Part shown: positions 34,323-42,769 of the stretch, in pieces
Layout of the letters: each line of letters begins with the position of its first letter
Position numbering within the stretch: position 1 is the first letter of the stretch
From: Pelagibius sp.
GTDB lineage: Bacteria > Pseudomonadota > Alphaproteobacteria > Kiloniellales > Kiloniellaceae
Length of the DNA: 55,791 nt
Assembly (NCBI RefSeq): GCF_028289705.1
Contig: NZ_JANQOI010000126.1
Coordinates: forward strand, 1 to 55,791
Direction of reading: 5' to 3'
Made by a program: the position numbers and the translations under genes
The notes under the pieces: generated by a model
The model's database searches: none
What the model was told of the DNA's origin: nothing
Seen by the model: the letters and a program-made list of their open reading frames with translations, nothing else

Positions 34323-36844
34323 CAGAAGGCTCCGCTGAGGTCCAGGGTCTCGCCGTCGATCAGCAAGAGCTCGGCGAGTTCGAGTTGCCCGTTCTCGACG
34401 CGGGCGAGGTTGGCCGGCAGCACGTCGTTCACCGAGGCCGCCTCGTCGGAGAAGTGCAAGGCGGTGACGATTATCCCGAGCACGCCGGGCACGCTATGCA
34501 GAACGGCTACGACCTCGCTCTTGCTGACCGCTTGGCCGAAGCCGCGTTCGGCGAAGGAAAAGGCCTCTGTCAGCGCCTGGTGCGCCTCGGCCAGCACGTC
34601 GTCGATCAGCAGGTCGGCGGCAATGGTGAGGTCCGCTCTCAGCGTGAAGAGTCGGGGCGCGAAGCTGTCGAGTTGCACCGGTTCGTCGGCATGGCGCGCC
34701 AAGTCCATGGCATCGCGCAGGTTGTCGTAAAGGGTGGTGCCCGGCTCCACCGTCGCGCCCTCTGCTCCGGCGACGGTGACGTGGACGAGACGCTGCTTGC
34801 CGGCCCAGAGGGTCTGCGCCTGGGCCTTGCCGATGCCGGCGAAACCGGAGGCGAAATCCTCGTAGTCGCGCAGGGAGACGATGCGGTCCACCATGCGCAC
34901 CCGCGTTGCCGCGTTCCGACGCGCATCGGCCATCTCCTCGGGATCGGCGGCGCCGTCCGCAACCACCGGATTGATGACCCCTTTCACGCCCAGGGGCCGG
35001 GTCAGCAGTTGGTCGATGCGCTTGGCCGGCAGGTTGCCGTCGGTGCCGATGCCCACGCGCAGGCTGGCGGTGATGTTGGCGGTCCCGGAGGCGGGACGGG
35101 CACCGCTGCGGACCCCATCGCCGAACTGGATCGTCGCTGCGCCGTCCTCGTCATGGGTCACGGTATAGATGCGTTCGCCCGGACCGTGGCCGTAGAAGCT
35201 CTCCACCTCCTCCCAAAGCTGCCCGTCGACGCGGAGCTTCAGGGTCGACTCCGCTCCGGTCGCCGTCTTGGCGGAGACGTAGGTCAGGGGAGTGGACTGC
35301 AGCCTGAAGCGCTGGAACGGCATCGAGGCGTCCCCGTCGCCGAGAATCTCGCCGCGGGCCGCACCCAGATCGGCGGCCACCACGTTGGCGTTGATGGCGG
35401 TTGAGAGCCGCTCGTAGCGATGTTTCAGCGCCGTCTCGAACTGCAGACGGGTGCGGCCGCCGGAGGTCGCGCTGATGGATTTGATCTGCACGACCTCGCC
35501 GACCTCGCTGCCGTCGTCGGCGGAGGTGCCGGTGACCGCCACCCAGCGGCCCTTGGTGAGGCCCTCCGCCAGGGTGTTGAGGACCACCCGGTCGCCATCG
35601 ACGCTGCCGGTCACCGGCCGCTCGGCCAGGGCCAGGAGCTCGCTCTCGCACCAGACATTCAGGGTGCGCGGCGAAAAGGCGTCGATGCCGCTGCCGGAAA
35701 TGCCCAGCCGCGAGACCTTGGCGGAGATCAGGTAGTCGCTGTGGGTGCGCTGCTTGACCTGGGTCACCTGATAGAGCGCCGCACCGGCCTTGCCGGTCAT
35801 GGCGATCCAGCTTCCGGCCACCAGGCGCTGATAGACCTGGTCCAGGTAGAGCAGGCTGGTGGACGCGCTGTAGGCGTGCTGGGCCCAGTTGCCGCTGCGG
35901 CTGGCATAGGGTCCGGCGAGGAAGGAGCCGTCCTGAGGATTCAGCTCGCCCACGCGCAGCGGCAGCGGCAGATCGGACCACTCCATGGCGTTGTGGCCGA
36001 AGGCGGCGGCGCGCTGACGCAAGGCATAGACCTGGGCGTTGTCGCGGCGGCGCAGCCGGCGGATGGAGCGGTCGAGATGCACCAGAGTGTGGGCAGGGCG
36101 AGGATCGTCGGGGCGCGGTGGCTCGAAGGTCTCGACGGCCTTGATCCAACGCAGGTCGAAGCGTGCATTCGCCGGATCGTCGGCGGCGTCCTCGGCCAGG
36201 ATCAGCAGCGGCATGCCCGGCGCCAGCCCGGTCGCCGTGCCCTGCAGATAGATCCGCCTTACGCCCCTCCGCAAGCTGACCGCGCGGGAGAGGCGGGGGC
36301 GCAAAGCGTTCCAGGCCGGGCGGGCGGTGATCTCCTCCTTGGTCTCGAAGATCTGCGCCGTTTCCTCCGGTGCCGGGGTGCTTTGCACCTGGGTGCCGGC
36401 GGGCACCACGGTCTCTTCCGGGGTCGCGGGGGTAACCTCGCACTCCAGCGCGAGATAAGTGCTGGAGCCGACACCGGGGTGCAGCTTGTAGCCGATGCCG
36501 CCGGCGAGCTGCAGCAGGGAGAAGCGCTCCTCCGAGGTGCGCAGATAGCCCTCATTGGCGATCTGCTCCTGATAGAAGGCGAGGATGTCGAGGACGCTGG
36601 CCCAGCCGTCGATGAGGGCGATGGTGGGGTCGTCGTCCTGGCGCAGGGTGAGTCGGCGCAGCGCGCCGGTGCGGCCCAGGCGTGCCAGCATCGCTGCCTT
36701 GAAAGCGCCGTGGGTGCCGACGCGCAGATCCAGGCGGCTCTGTCCCGGCAGGTTGTCGCGGGGGCGCGGCACCAGAGCGCGCTCGTCCTCGCAGCAGCCG
36801 CAGGCTTCCGCCGTCTTTGCTAGTCGTTCGCTCGATCCGGTCAT
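34322..36844 (-). CDS. eCIS putative baseplate assembly protein, second copy (Baseplate_J/TIGR02243-like)
   Basis: The 840-residue protein shows DDPTIALIDGWASVLDILAF and YLRTSEERFSLLQLA near the start. It then has ATIQFGDGVRSGARPASG (about 575) and a gpJ-like segment DRIVSLRDYEDFASGFAGIGKA (about 655). These are features of the large baseplate wedge proteins in eCIS and some phages. It overlaps the neighbouring baseplate gene by ATGA. It is related in layout to the gene just upstream (36841-39264), so the wedge is probably built from a heterodimer, as gp6-like proteins are elsewhere. Confidence 0.82.
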   Translation of the reverse strand: MTGSSERLAKTAEACGCCEDERALVPRPRDNLPGQSRLDLRVGTHGAFKAAMLARLGRTGALRRLTLRQDDDPTIALIDGWASVLDILAFYQEQIANEGYLRTSEERFSLLQLAGGIGYKLHPGVGSSTYLALECEVTPATPEETVVPAGTQVQSTPAPEETAQIFETKEEITARPAWNALRPRLSRAVSLRRGVRRIYLQGTATGLAPGMPLLILAEDAADDPANARFDLRWIKAVETFEPPRPDDPRPAHTLVHLDRSIRRLRRRDNAQVYALRQRAAAFGHNAMEWSDLPLPLRVGELNPQDGSFLAGPYASRSGNWAQHAYSASTSLLYLDQVYQRLVAGSWIAMTGKAGAALYQVTQVKQRTHSDYLISAKVSRLGISGSGIDAFSPRTLNVWCESELLALAERPVTGSVDGDRVVLNTLAEGLTKGRWVAVTGTSADDGSEVGEVVQIKSISATSGGRTRLQFETALKHRYERLSTAINANVVAADLGAARGEILGDGDASMPFQRFRLQSTPLTYVSAKTATGAESTLKLRVDGQLWEEVESFYGHGPGERIYTVTHDEDGAATIQFGDGVRSGARPASGTANITASLRVGIGTDGNLPAKRIDQLLTRPLGVKGVINPVVADGAADPEEMADARRNAATRVRMVDRIVSLRDYEDFASGFAGIGKAQAQTLWAGKQRLVHVTVAGAEGATVEPGTTLYDNLRDAMDLARHADEPVQLDSFAPRLFTLRADLTIAADLLIDDVLAEAHQALTEAFSFAERGFGQAVSKSEVVAVLHSVPGVLGIIVTALHFSDEAASVNDVLPANLARVENGQLELAELLLIDGETLDLSGAF

Positions 36845-39264
36845 AGTCCGCCTTGAACCTCGCAGTCGAAGACGCCGTGCTCCGGCAGGCTGGGATTGTT
36901 CTCCAGGCGCAGCACCTCGCCCTGGCCGGGCTCGACGATGCCGGCCGGCAGATAGCTCACGCCCTCCTGGCCCCAGGGCCGCAGATGCCCGATCTCCACC
37001 GAAACGACGCCGTCCACCTCCATGGCCGCGGCGAGGATCTCGCTGAGATAGAGCGCCTTGCCAAAGGTCATGTTGTCGGGATGGAAGAAGCCGAGCTGGC
37101 CGTCGCGGCGGCGCCCGCTCGAAAAGCGGTCGATCAGGGCCTCGCGGACATCGGCGTTAAAGACATCGGGCCGGGCGCAGGCGGTGAGATAGAGATCCAG
37201 GTTGAGGAACAGCGGATCGCGGAGCTGTAGGTCGACGCCGGCCATGCGCCGGGTCTCCAGGCGGTCCAGCAGGCGCTGGCGGAAGGTGGCGTCTTCGCTC
37301 ACCAAGCGCCCTTCGCGCCCGTCGACGATCACCACCACGGTGTACCAGGAGCCGAACCAGCGGTGTTCGGCAGTGGCCTGCTGCACGTCCGCGTCCTCTT
37401 CGGCGACGGCGGCATAGTCCTCGGCGATCACGGCGCGGCGCTGCTGACGATAGGCGTAGGGCGCGAAGGCCTTGGCCTCCTGCAGGCTTTCTTCCGCCAG
37501 GCCGCCGCTTGCGGGCAGAACGTTCCGCAGGCCGTCGATCCCATCGAGCAGACTGGCGACATGCTGCAAGGCTTCGGCGCCGATGTTGCCGGCGGGCCCG
37601 CCGCCCTGGCGCAGTTCGGCGACCAGCGCCGTTCCGGTGGGCGGTTCCTTGCCGTAGCGGCCGTTGCCGAAACGCAGATGGAGGCTACCGTCGCGCTCCG
37701 GCTCGACGACGAAGTGGGGGTCGAAGCGCCCGGAGCGCAGCAGGTCGAGCTTGGGGAACCAGGTTTCGGTACCGTCGCTCAGGGTGATGGCCGGCAGGGC
37801 GGTGCGGGCATCCTGGAGCAGCAGGTCGGCGGCCGGTGCGTCGACGGCAGCGCCCGGCTCGAAGGGTTCATGAAACACCAGGGAGAGTCGCGGCAGTTGC
37901 GGTTCGTAGACGCGATCGGCCGAGGGCGTCGGCGGGTTCAGCGCGATGCCGCCGAGACTGAGGCCGTGGTCGGCGGGGACGAGGTTGCCGCGCGCGAGGC
38001 CGGTTTGAACGACCTGCGGCGTGCCGTCGACGGCCAGCACCTCGGTGGAGACGCAGAGCGGGAAGGGCAGGGCGTCGGCCCGGTCCCAGTCCACCTCCAG
38101 CACGTCCACGCCCTCCAGGTCGTCGCGGAGGAGGCGTGTGCCGGTCAGCCGCACGACATGGCGGCGGGCCGGGTCGGCGTCCTGAGCCAGACCGGTCTCG
38201 GGGCTGGCGATCTCCTCGAAGGCCAGCAGGTCCCCCGCCGCCAGACCACGGTCCGGCGTGTTCAGCAGCCAGGCCCGGGTCGCGCCCTTGGGCAGGCAGC
38301 AATCGGCGTCGGACCAGGTGTGCAGCGGGATGCTGTTCTGTTCGGAACGCAGCACCAGATCGGTCATGGTCTCGAAGACCGTCGGCCGCTGCGCCAGCGC
38401 ATCGTCGAGCTCTGCCGGGTCGAAGGCCGGCGGCTTGCCGATGAGGGCGGTGAACAGCTTGCTCGCGGCCGGAAGCGTCGCACCGTCGGCGGCGCTGGCC
38501 GGGGTCACGGCGACATGGACGAAGCAGCGCGCGTTGACCCCTTCGTGCAGGTGGTAGTCCAGCGGACGGACATGGCGCGCGACGGAACGGCGCAGTCGGG
38601 AGGTCAGCAGATAGGTCTCCCCGGTCACCGCGTCCTGATACTGGCTGAGCTGATCGCCGAGGTAGGCCAGCAGTTCCACCAGCGTGACCTGCACGTCGGC
38701 CGGGCTGCGGTCCTGCCAGTCCGGCATCAGGAGCGCCATGCGGTCCAACAGCAGGCGCCGGAAGCTCTCGTAATCCTTGGCGAGATAGTTCAGCTCAGGC
38801 TCCGCCAGCGCCGCTTCGTCGCAGACCACCGGCTGGGCGCAGTCGAAGTCGCTGGGACACTCGACCTTGAAAGAAAAGTCGATGCTGGCAAGCCAGGGAT
38901 CGAAGCCCGGCGGCGGCAGGGAGTCCGGCAGGGTGGCATCGGCCACCAGGCTCAGCTTGTAGGTCGAGAAATCGCCGGCCTTGTCGACGGTGACCAGGGC
39001 CTCGTTGCCGTTGACGGTCAGATCTTCGACCCGGATGCCGCGGGTGCGCTCGCCGCCGTCGATGCGGAAGTTGCCGGCGACGAGCGTCGGCGGCGCGGAC
39101 GGAATCTCGCCGGGCTCGCCCGGCAGCGGATGGGCGAAGACGACGCGCAGCACCCGCTGATCGACGCTGGCGATCTCCAGGTAGTCGAGGCCGTTGATCG
39201 CCGCCTGCTCGCGAATGAGCTGGAGGCGGCGCGGCGTGCCGCAGTGGTAGCGCCGGTCGCTCAT
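36841..39264 (-). CDS. eCIS putative baseplate assembly protein, first copy (Baseplate_J/TIGR02243-like, Cis11-like)
   Basis: The start is ATG 39264, overlapping the gp25-like gene stop (ATGA), giving 807 residues; longer frames run into that gene. Features are ELNYLAKDYESFRRLLLDRMALLMPDW (about 160-186), VTLVELLAYLGDQLSQYQDAV, GNGRYGKEPPTGT (about 590) and the gpJ-like RAVIAEDYAAVAEEDADVQQA. The protein ends with AGIVEPGQGEVLRLENNPSLPEHG. This is the standard Afp11-type wedge component that links spike hub and sheath. Confidence 0.87.
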   Translation of the reverse strand: MSDRRYHCGTPRRLQLIREQAAINGLDYLEIASVDQRVLRVVFAHPLPGEPGEIPSAPPTLVAGNFRIDGGERTRGIRVEDLTVNGNEALVTVDKAGDFSTYKLSLVADATLPDSLPPPGFDPWLASIDFSFKVECPSDFDCAQPVVCDEAALAEPELNYLAKDYESFRRLLLDRMALLMPDWQDRSPADVQVTLVELLAYLGDQLSQYQDAVTGETYLLTSRLRRSVARHVRPLDYHLHEGVNARCFVHVAVTPASAADGATLPAASKLFTALIGKPPAFDPAELDDALAQRPTVFETMTDLVLRSEQNSIPLHTWSDADCCLPKGATRAWLLNTPDRGLAAGDLLAFEEIASPETGLAQDADPARRHVVRLTGTRLLRDDLEGVDVLEVDWDRADALPFPLCVSTEVLAVDGTPQVVQTGLARGNLVPADHGLSLGGIALNPPTPSADRVYEPQLPRLSLVFHEPFEPGAAVDAPAADLLLQDARTALPAITLSDGTETWFPKLDLLRSGRFDPHFVVEPERDGSLHLRFGNGRYGKEPPTGTALVAELRQGGGPAGNIGAEALQHVASLLDGIDGLRNVLPASGGLAEESLQEAKAFAPYAYRQQRRAVIAEDYAAVAEEDADVQQATAEHRWFGSWYTVVVIVDGREGRLVSEDATFRQRLLDRLETRRMAGVDLQLRDPLFLNLDLYLTACARPDVFNADVREALIDRFSSGRRRDGQLGFFHPDNMTFGKALYLSEILAAAMEVDGVVSVEIGHLRPWGQEGVSYLPAGIVEPGQGEVLRLENNPSLPEHGVFDCEVQGGL

Positions 39265-39620
39265 AGCGCGCGCTCCAAACGGGTGGTGCGCCGCTCGCCG
39301 CTGCGCTTGACGCGGTAGGAGACCTCGAGCTGCAGCTTCGTATCGTCGGAGGTCACGCGGATCGTCTCCACCTCGGCGACGTCGGCGATCCACTGTTGCA
39401 GAGCGGCCTTGACCGTCGACTCCGTGGTCGCGGCCAGGGTCTCGTTGTTGGGCGCGAAGACAAGCTGCATGACCGCGCTGCCGAAGTCCGGCCGGTTGAC
39501 CCGCTCGCCCGGCGCGGTGAACAGAAGCTGCTCGATGAGATCGCGGACATAGTCGTTCTCGTCGGTGCGGGCCGTCCCGCCCCGGGCGTCGATGCGGTAG
39601 GGGAAGTCGACGTGGCTCAT
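39261..39620 (-). CDS. gp25-like baseplate protein (Cis9-like)
   Basis: This 119-residue protein starts at ATG 39620, within the PAAR gene stop (ATGA). It has the gp25/Afp9 lysozyme-like wedge fold: VRDLIEQLLFTAPGERVNRPDFGSAVMQLVFAPN, then ALQQWIADVAEVETIRV. This small protein docks sheath to baseplate in contractile systems. Length and position next to the large wedge genes are as expected. Confidence 0.93.
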   Translation of the reverse strand: MSHVDFPYRIDARGGTARTDENDYVRDLIEQLLFTAPGERVNRPDFGSAVMQLVFAPNNETLAATTESTVKAALQQWIADVAEVETIRVTSDDTKLQLEVSYRVKRSGERRTTRLERAL

Positions 39621-39961
39621 ATTCCGGTCACTCTCGGCTGCACCGCCTGGATCACCGCCGGTCCTTGGGGAATCTGCTCCACGCTCTGGCCGATGCCGGC
39701 GCTGGTGGCGAGCACGGCGGGGCTGCCGTTGATCAGCACGCGGGCTGCCGGGACGGTCCACTGGATCTTGACGCAGGGCTGCGGCTTGGTGCCGGCGCCG
39801 ACGGGGATCTGAAAGGGACAGCCGGCGACGGTCCAGAGATCGGTCATAGAGGCCGCAGGCTGGCCGCCGAGCAGCACCCGCGGCGAACCCGGCGCCGCCT
39901 GCGACGGGGCGGCATGGGGGCAGGAGACACCCGCACCGAGATGCAGCAGGGGACCGGGCAT
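39617..39961 (-). CDS. PAAR-like spike tip protein (Cis10-like)
   Basis: The 114-residue protein has GGAAGGAGAG before its ATG. It begins MPGPLLHLGAGVSCPH and has repeated short Gly/Pro-rich strands (PRVLLGGQPAASMTD, AARVLINGSPAVL) and spaced CPH, GCPF and PCV residues that could bind the metal of a PAAR cone. It would sharpen the tip of the spike formed by the gpV-like protein encoded just upstream. Confidence 0.85.
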   Translation of the reverse strand: MPGPLLHLGAGVSCPHAAPSQAAPGSPRVLLGGQPAASMTDLWTVAGCPFQIPVGAGTKPQPCVKIQWTVPAARVLINGSPAVLATSAGIGQSVEQIPQGPAVIQAVQPRVTGI

Positions 39962-39986
39962 ATCTCTCTCCTTCCTCTCGCGCGCC

Positions 39987-40502
39987 CTAGATCACCACCA
40001 GGGCGCCCTGGTTGACGGTGACGGTGTTGCCGAGCATGGCGATGGTGGCGCCGCGCCCGTTGGACAGGGTGATGCCGACGTCGTTGATGGAGATCAGCGC
40101 GCCGGTCATGCTCTTCAGCAGGATGCCGCCCGTGGGCCCGGGTACGTCGCTCATCATCAGGCTGTTCTGACCCAGCGTCTGCACCACCACGTTGGAGACG
40201 CCGGGCGGCGAGGCCAGGGCCAGGGCCGGCACTTCGGCGGTGTTACCGAACCAGCCGCCGGACCAGATCGGTTTTTCCGGGTCGCCCTGCTCGAATTCCA
40301 CCCAGACGCCGGAGCCGATCATGGGAATGGCGACGGCGCCCATCTGCGGGCCGGCGAAGGGGAAGCAGGGTACCGCCCAGCCGCTGGGAGTGACGCCCAG
40401 GACGTCCGGCACCAGACACTGGATGCGCCCGCGCAGCATGGGGTCGACGTTCTGCGCGACGGTGCCGCGGTACTTGCCGTAAAAGCGCCGTGCTACCGCC
40501 AT
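39987..40502 (-). CDS. gpV/gp5-like spike protein (OB fold and beta-helix; C-terminal half of a Cis8)
   Basis: The 171-residue protein has GGAGGGAGCCC before its ATG. The OB-fold part is RGRIQCLVPDVLG, WAVPCFPFAG, GSGVWVEFEQGDPEKPIWSGGW. It is followed by a short beta-helical stalk (TGALISINDVGITLSNGRGATIAM). In Afp/PVC systems this module is fused to the gp27-like hub in one VgrG-like protein; here the two are separate genes in order. Confidence 0.9.
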   Translation of the reverse strand: MAVARRFYGKYRGTVAQNVDPMLRGRIQCLVPDVLGVTPSGWAVPCFPFAGPQMGAVAIPMIGSGVWVEFEQGDPEKPIWSGGWFGNTAEVPALALASPPGVSNVVVQTLGQNSLMMSDVPGPTGGILLKSMTGALISINDVGITLSNGRGATIAMLGNTVTVNQGALVVI

Positions 40503-40533
40503 GGGCTCCCTCCACGATATCTGTTGCGCACCA

Positions 40534-41685
40534 TCAGAAGGTTCCCCGCGCGTTGCGGCTCAGACGGAAGCTCTGCTTGAAGGAGCCGGGTTTCAGGGTG
40601 CTGGAGACGCTGTCGACGTAGTAGTTGCCGCTGTAGAGATCGCCGGCACCGAGCACGCGCACCAGGCGCCGCGCGCGCATCACCTCGCCGTAGCGCTGCA
40701 CGTCCAGGGAGCCGGATGCGCCCACCACATCGGCGTTGCGCGCGGCGGCCGCCAGGCCTTTTGCGGCGGTGCGGGCGAGGTCGAAGTTCGCCGTGTCCGC
40801 CTCTTCCTCTTCCTCGTTGGACTCGCGGTCAGGGTCGCGCCGGTTCAGCAGCTTGAGGCCGAGGGGGATCGGCGGCCGCGGCCCTAGCGGCGGGTTCAGC
40901 GGGTCGATGCCCGGGATCGGGATCGGGATGGGAAAGCGCGCCAGATCGTTGTAATAGAGCAGGACGTAGAGGTCCTTCTTCATGCCGTCGTAGCTGACGC
41001 TGAAGGACTCGACGTTGCTGTCGCCGTCCATGTTGACCTTGAGCGGCGACTGCGTCGGGCCGATTTTCACCTCCGGGCCCCAGTAGGCGATGTTCATGCC
41101 GGGCTCCGGCCCGGCGGAGACGTAAAAGACGTAGCCGGCCTCCCGCGCCAGGCGGTTGATGTAGGCGTAGTCGGTCTCCCGCTGGATCGGCAGGTATTCC
41201 AGCGGATTGGGTGCCATCAGCAGGATGCTGGGCGTGGCCGCCGGGATGACGCCGTACATGGCGTATTTGGCGAGCAGAAAGGCGACCCGGCCGAAGGGCG
41301 GCATGGGCGGCATGGGGATCGCCGAGAGATCGAAGAGGTCCATCATCTGGCTGACGTCGGTGCCGGTGAGGCTGAGGGTCGCCTGGCCGGCCTCGTTCGC
41401 CGGGGCGAAGTCCTGGCGGGTGATGACACCGTCGGCCAGCACTTGCTCGCGGCCACCCAGGGTGACGGAGATGATGACCCGGCCCGGCGGTTCGAAGAGG
41501 GTGCCGCGCACGACTTCGCGACCCATCTCCGAGTCCTCGGCATAGGTGAAGCGGAGCTGGAAACCGCCGCGCCCGCGGGTCGACTCGTTCACCTGGGCCT
41601 CCACCAGGCTGTCGATCACCGCCGCCGGCGCAGGCGTGGCCGCCACCGCGCCCATGCGCAGAGTGAGATGGGCGCCGCCGGTCAT
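40534..41685 (-). CDS. gp27-like hub protein (late control D type; N-terminal half of a Cis8)
   Basis: This 383-residue hub protein has DSLVEAQVNESTRGRGGFQL, then VSQMMDLFDLS, and the family core YLPIQRETDYAYINRLAREAGYVFYV. The C-terminus is VRVLGAGDLYSGNYYVDSVSSTL. It should form the trimeric ring beneath the tube on which the gpV-like spike stands. An acidic run (SNEEEEEADT, about residue 290) interrupts the domain. The preceding LysM gene ends 28 bases upstream. Confidence 0.88.
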   Translation of the reverse strand: MTGGAHLTLRMGAVAATPAPAAVIDSLVEAQVNESTRGRGGFQLRFTYAEDSEMGREVVRGTLFEPPGRVIISVTLGGREQVLADGVITRQDFAPANEAGQATLSLTGTDVSQMMDLFDLSAIPMPPMPPFGRVAFLLAKYAMYGVIPAATPSILLMAPNPLEYLPIQRETDYAYINRLAREAGYVFYVSAGPEPGMNIAYWGPEVKIGPTQSPLKVNMDGDSNVESFSVSYDGMKKDLYVLLYYNDLARFPIPIPIPGIDPLNPPLGPRPPIPLGLKLLNRRDPDRESNEEEEEADTANFDLARTAAKGLAAAARNADVVGASGSLDVQRYGEVMRARRLVRVLGAGDLYSGNYYVDSVSSTLKPGSFKQSFRLSRNARGTF

Positions 41686-41713
41686 GGGCGGTCTCTCTGA
41701 TTGGTTCGCCGCG

Positions 41714-42073
41714 TCATCGGCCGGCCTCCGGCACCGCGATCAGCACCAGCCGCCCGGCCTCCTGCAGCACCTCGTCGGGGTGCAGCGCCAGTTTGGCATC
41801 GCAGATGCGCCAGAACAGCGTGGGATCGCCCAGATAGTGGGCGGCGATACGGTCGAGGCGGTCGCTGTCGCTGCTCAGGTGCTCGGCGAGCTTACGCATC
41901 TGTTGCGGATCGGCGGGGAAGCGGCGCTTCAGAAAGGCGACGCTGCGGCCGTCGGCCAGGATGCGGGTGCCCAGCGGCAGGTTGTGATAGCGGCTGTTGG
42001 GGGAGAGCAGGGTGGCGCTGCCCGGTCCCTCCGGCGTCACCACGCCCAGGAGTGTGAGGGGATCGGTGGTCAT
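41714..42073 (-). CDS. LysM-domain tail protein (C-terminal part of a Cis7-type adaptor)
   Basis: The 119-residue protein carries a LysM-like motif at its C-terminus: SDRLDRIAAHYLGDPTLFWRICDAK, then LVLIAVP. Phage gp53-like and Afp7 proteins carry such a domain to connect tube and hub. Its ATG overlaps the stop of the CIS-tube-like gene (ATGA), so a Cis7 function is split over two coupled genes. Confidence 0.87.
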   Translation of the reverse strand: MTTDPLTLLGVVTPEGPGSATLLSPNSRYHNLPLGTRILADGRSVAFLKRRFPADPQQMRKLAEHLSSDSDRLDRIAAHYLGDPTLFWRICDAKLALHPDEVLQEAGRLVLIAVPEAGR

Positions 42074-42741
42074 GGAATCTCTCCCAGGCCGAGGTCGTCG
42101 ATGGCGCCCATGGGCATGCGCTCGGCGAGCTGCTCGCGGGTGCGGTGATAGACGCGGTAGATGCCGGCGCCGCGCGAGTCGAAGGTGAGGTCGTTGGTGG
42201 AGAGCACGGTCATGTTGACGCTGATCCGCACGCGCAAGGGGTTGAGGTCCGGATCGAAACCCTCCTCGACGACGCTAAAGTCGCTGAGCCGTACCGGCAC
42301 CACGCGGCTGCGGCCCCAGACGAAGAGCACAAGGGGTGCCTGGGCCGGAATGATTTCCAGTTCGCCCCGGGCGGCGCGCTCGTGGTTGGAGACCAGGGTC
42401 TCCAGACTCGGATAGAGCACTGATTCCAGCGCGGCCAGTTGCGCATGCAGACCGACCTGCACGACGGTCTCGTTGTCGTCCGGGAATTCGAGCTGATCGG
42501 TAGCGTCGAGCTCGGCCTCGAGGCTGATGGACTCCACCGGCGGGCCGGTCAGGCGCAGCGCCTCGTTGCGGTCGCCACCCTCGCCGGCGCCGCGCGCCTG
42601 CAGCGAGCGGGAGAGGCTTTCCGGGTTGTACTGGAAGGCGATGACCCGCTCCACGGTCTCCGTCGCCGGATCGATCAGCACGAAGCCGCCGCGCCGGACC
42701 CGCGGCGCCAGAGGGCTGGCGTTGTAGGAAGGTGTCGTCAT
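42070..42741 (-). CDS. CIS tube-adaptor protein (N-terminal part of a Cis7-type protein)
   Basis: The 223-residue protein contains VIAFQYNPESLSRSLQAR, then GPPVESISLEAELDATDQLEF, VLFVWGRSRVVPVRLSDFSVVEEGFDPDLNPLRVRISV. This is the signature of the CIS_tube domain (first half of Afp7/gp53-like). It attaches the inner tube to the spike hub. The gene begins 28 bases after the DUF4157/OmpA gene. The LysM half follows as a separate overlapping gene. Confidence 0.9.
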   Translation of the reverse strand: MTTPSYNASPLAPRVRRGGFVLIDPATETVERVIAFQYNPESLSRSLQARGAGEGGDRNEALRLTGPPVESISLEAELDATDQLEFPDDNETVVQVGLHAQLAALESVLYPSLETLVSNHERAARGELEIIPAQAPLVLFVWGRSRVVPVRLSDFSVVEEGFDPDLNPLRVRISVNMTVLSTNDLTFDSRGAGIYRVYHRTREQLAERMPMGAIDDLGLGEIP

Positions 42742-42769
42742 GCTCTGGCTTCCATGTCGCGCATTCCCT

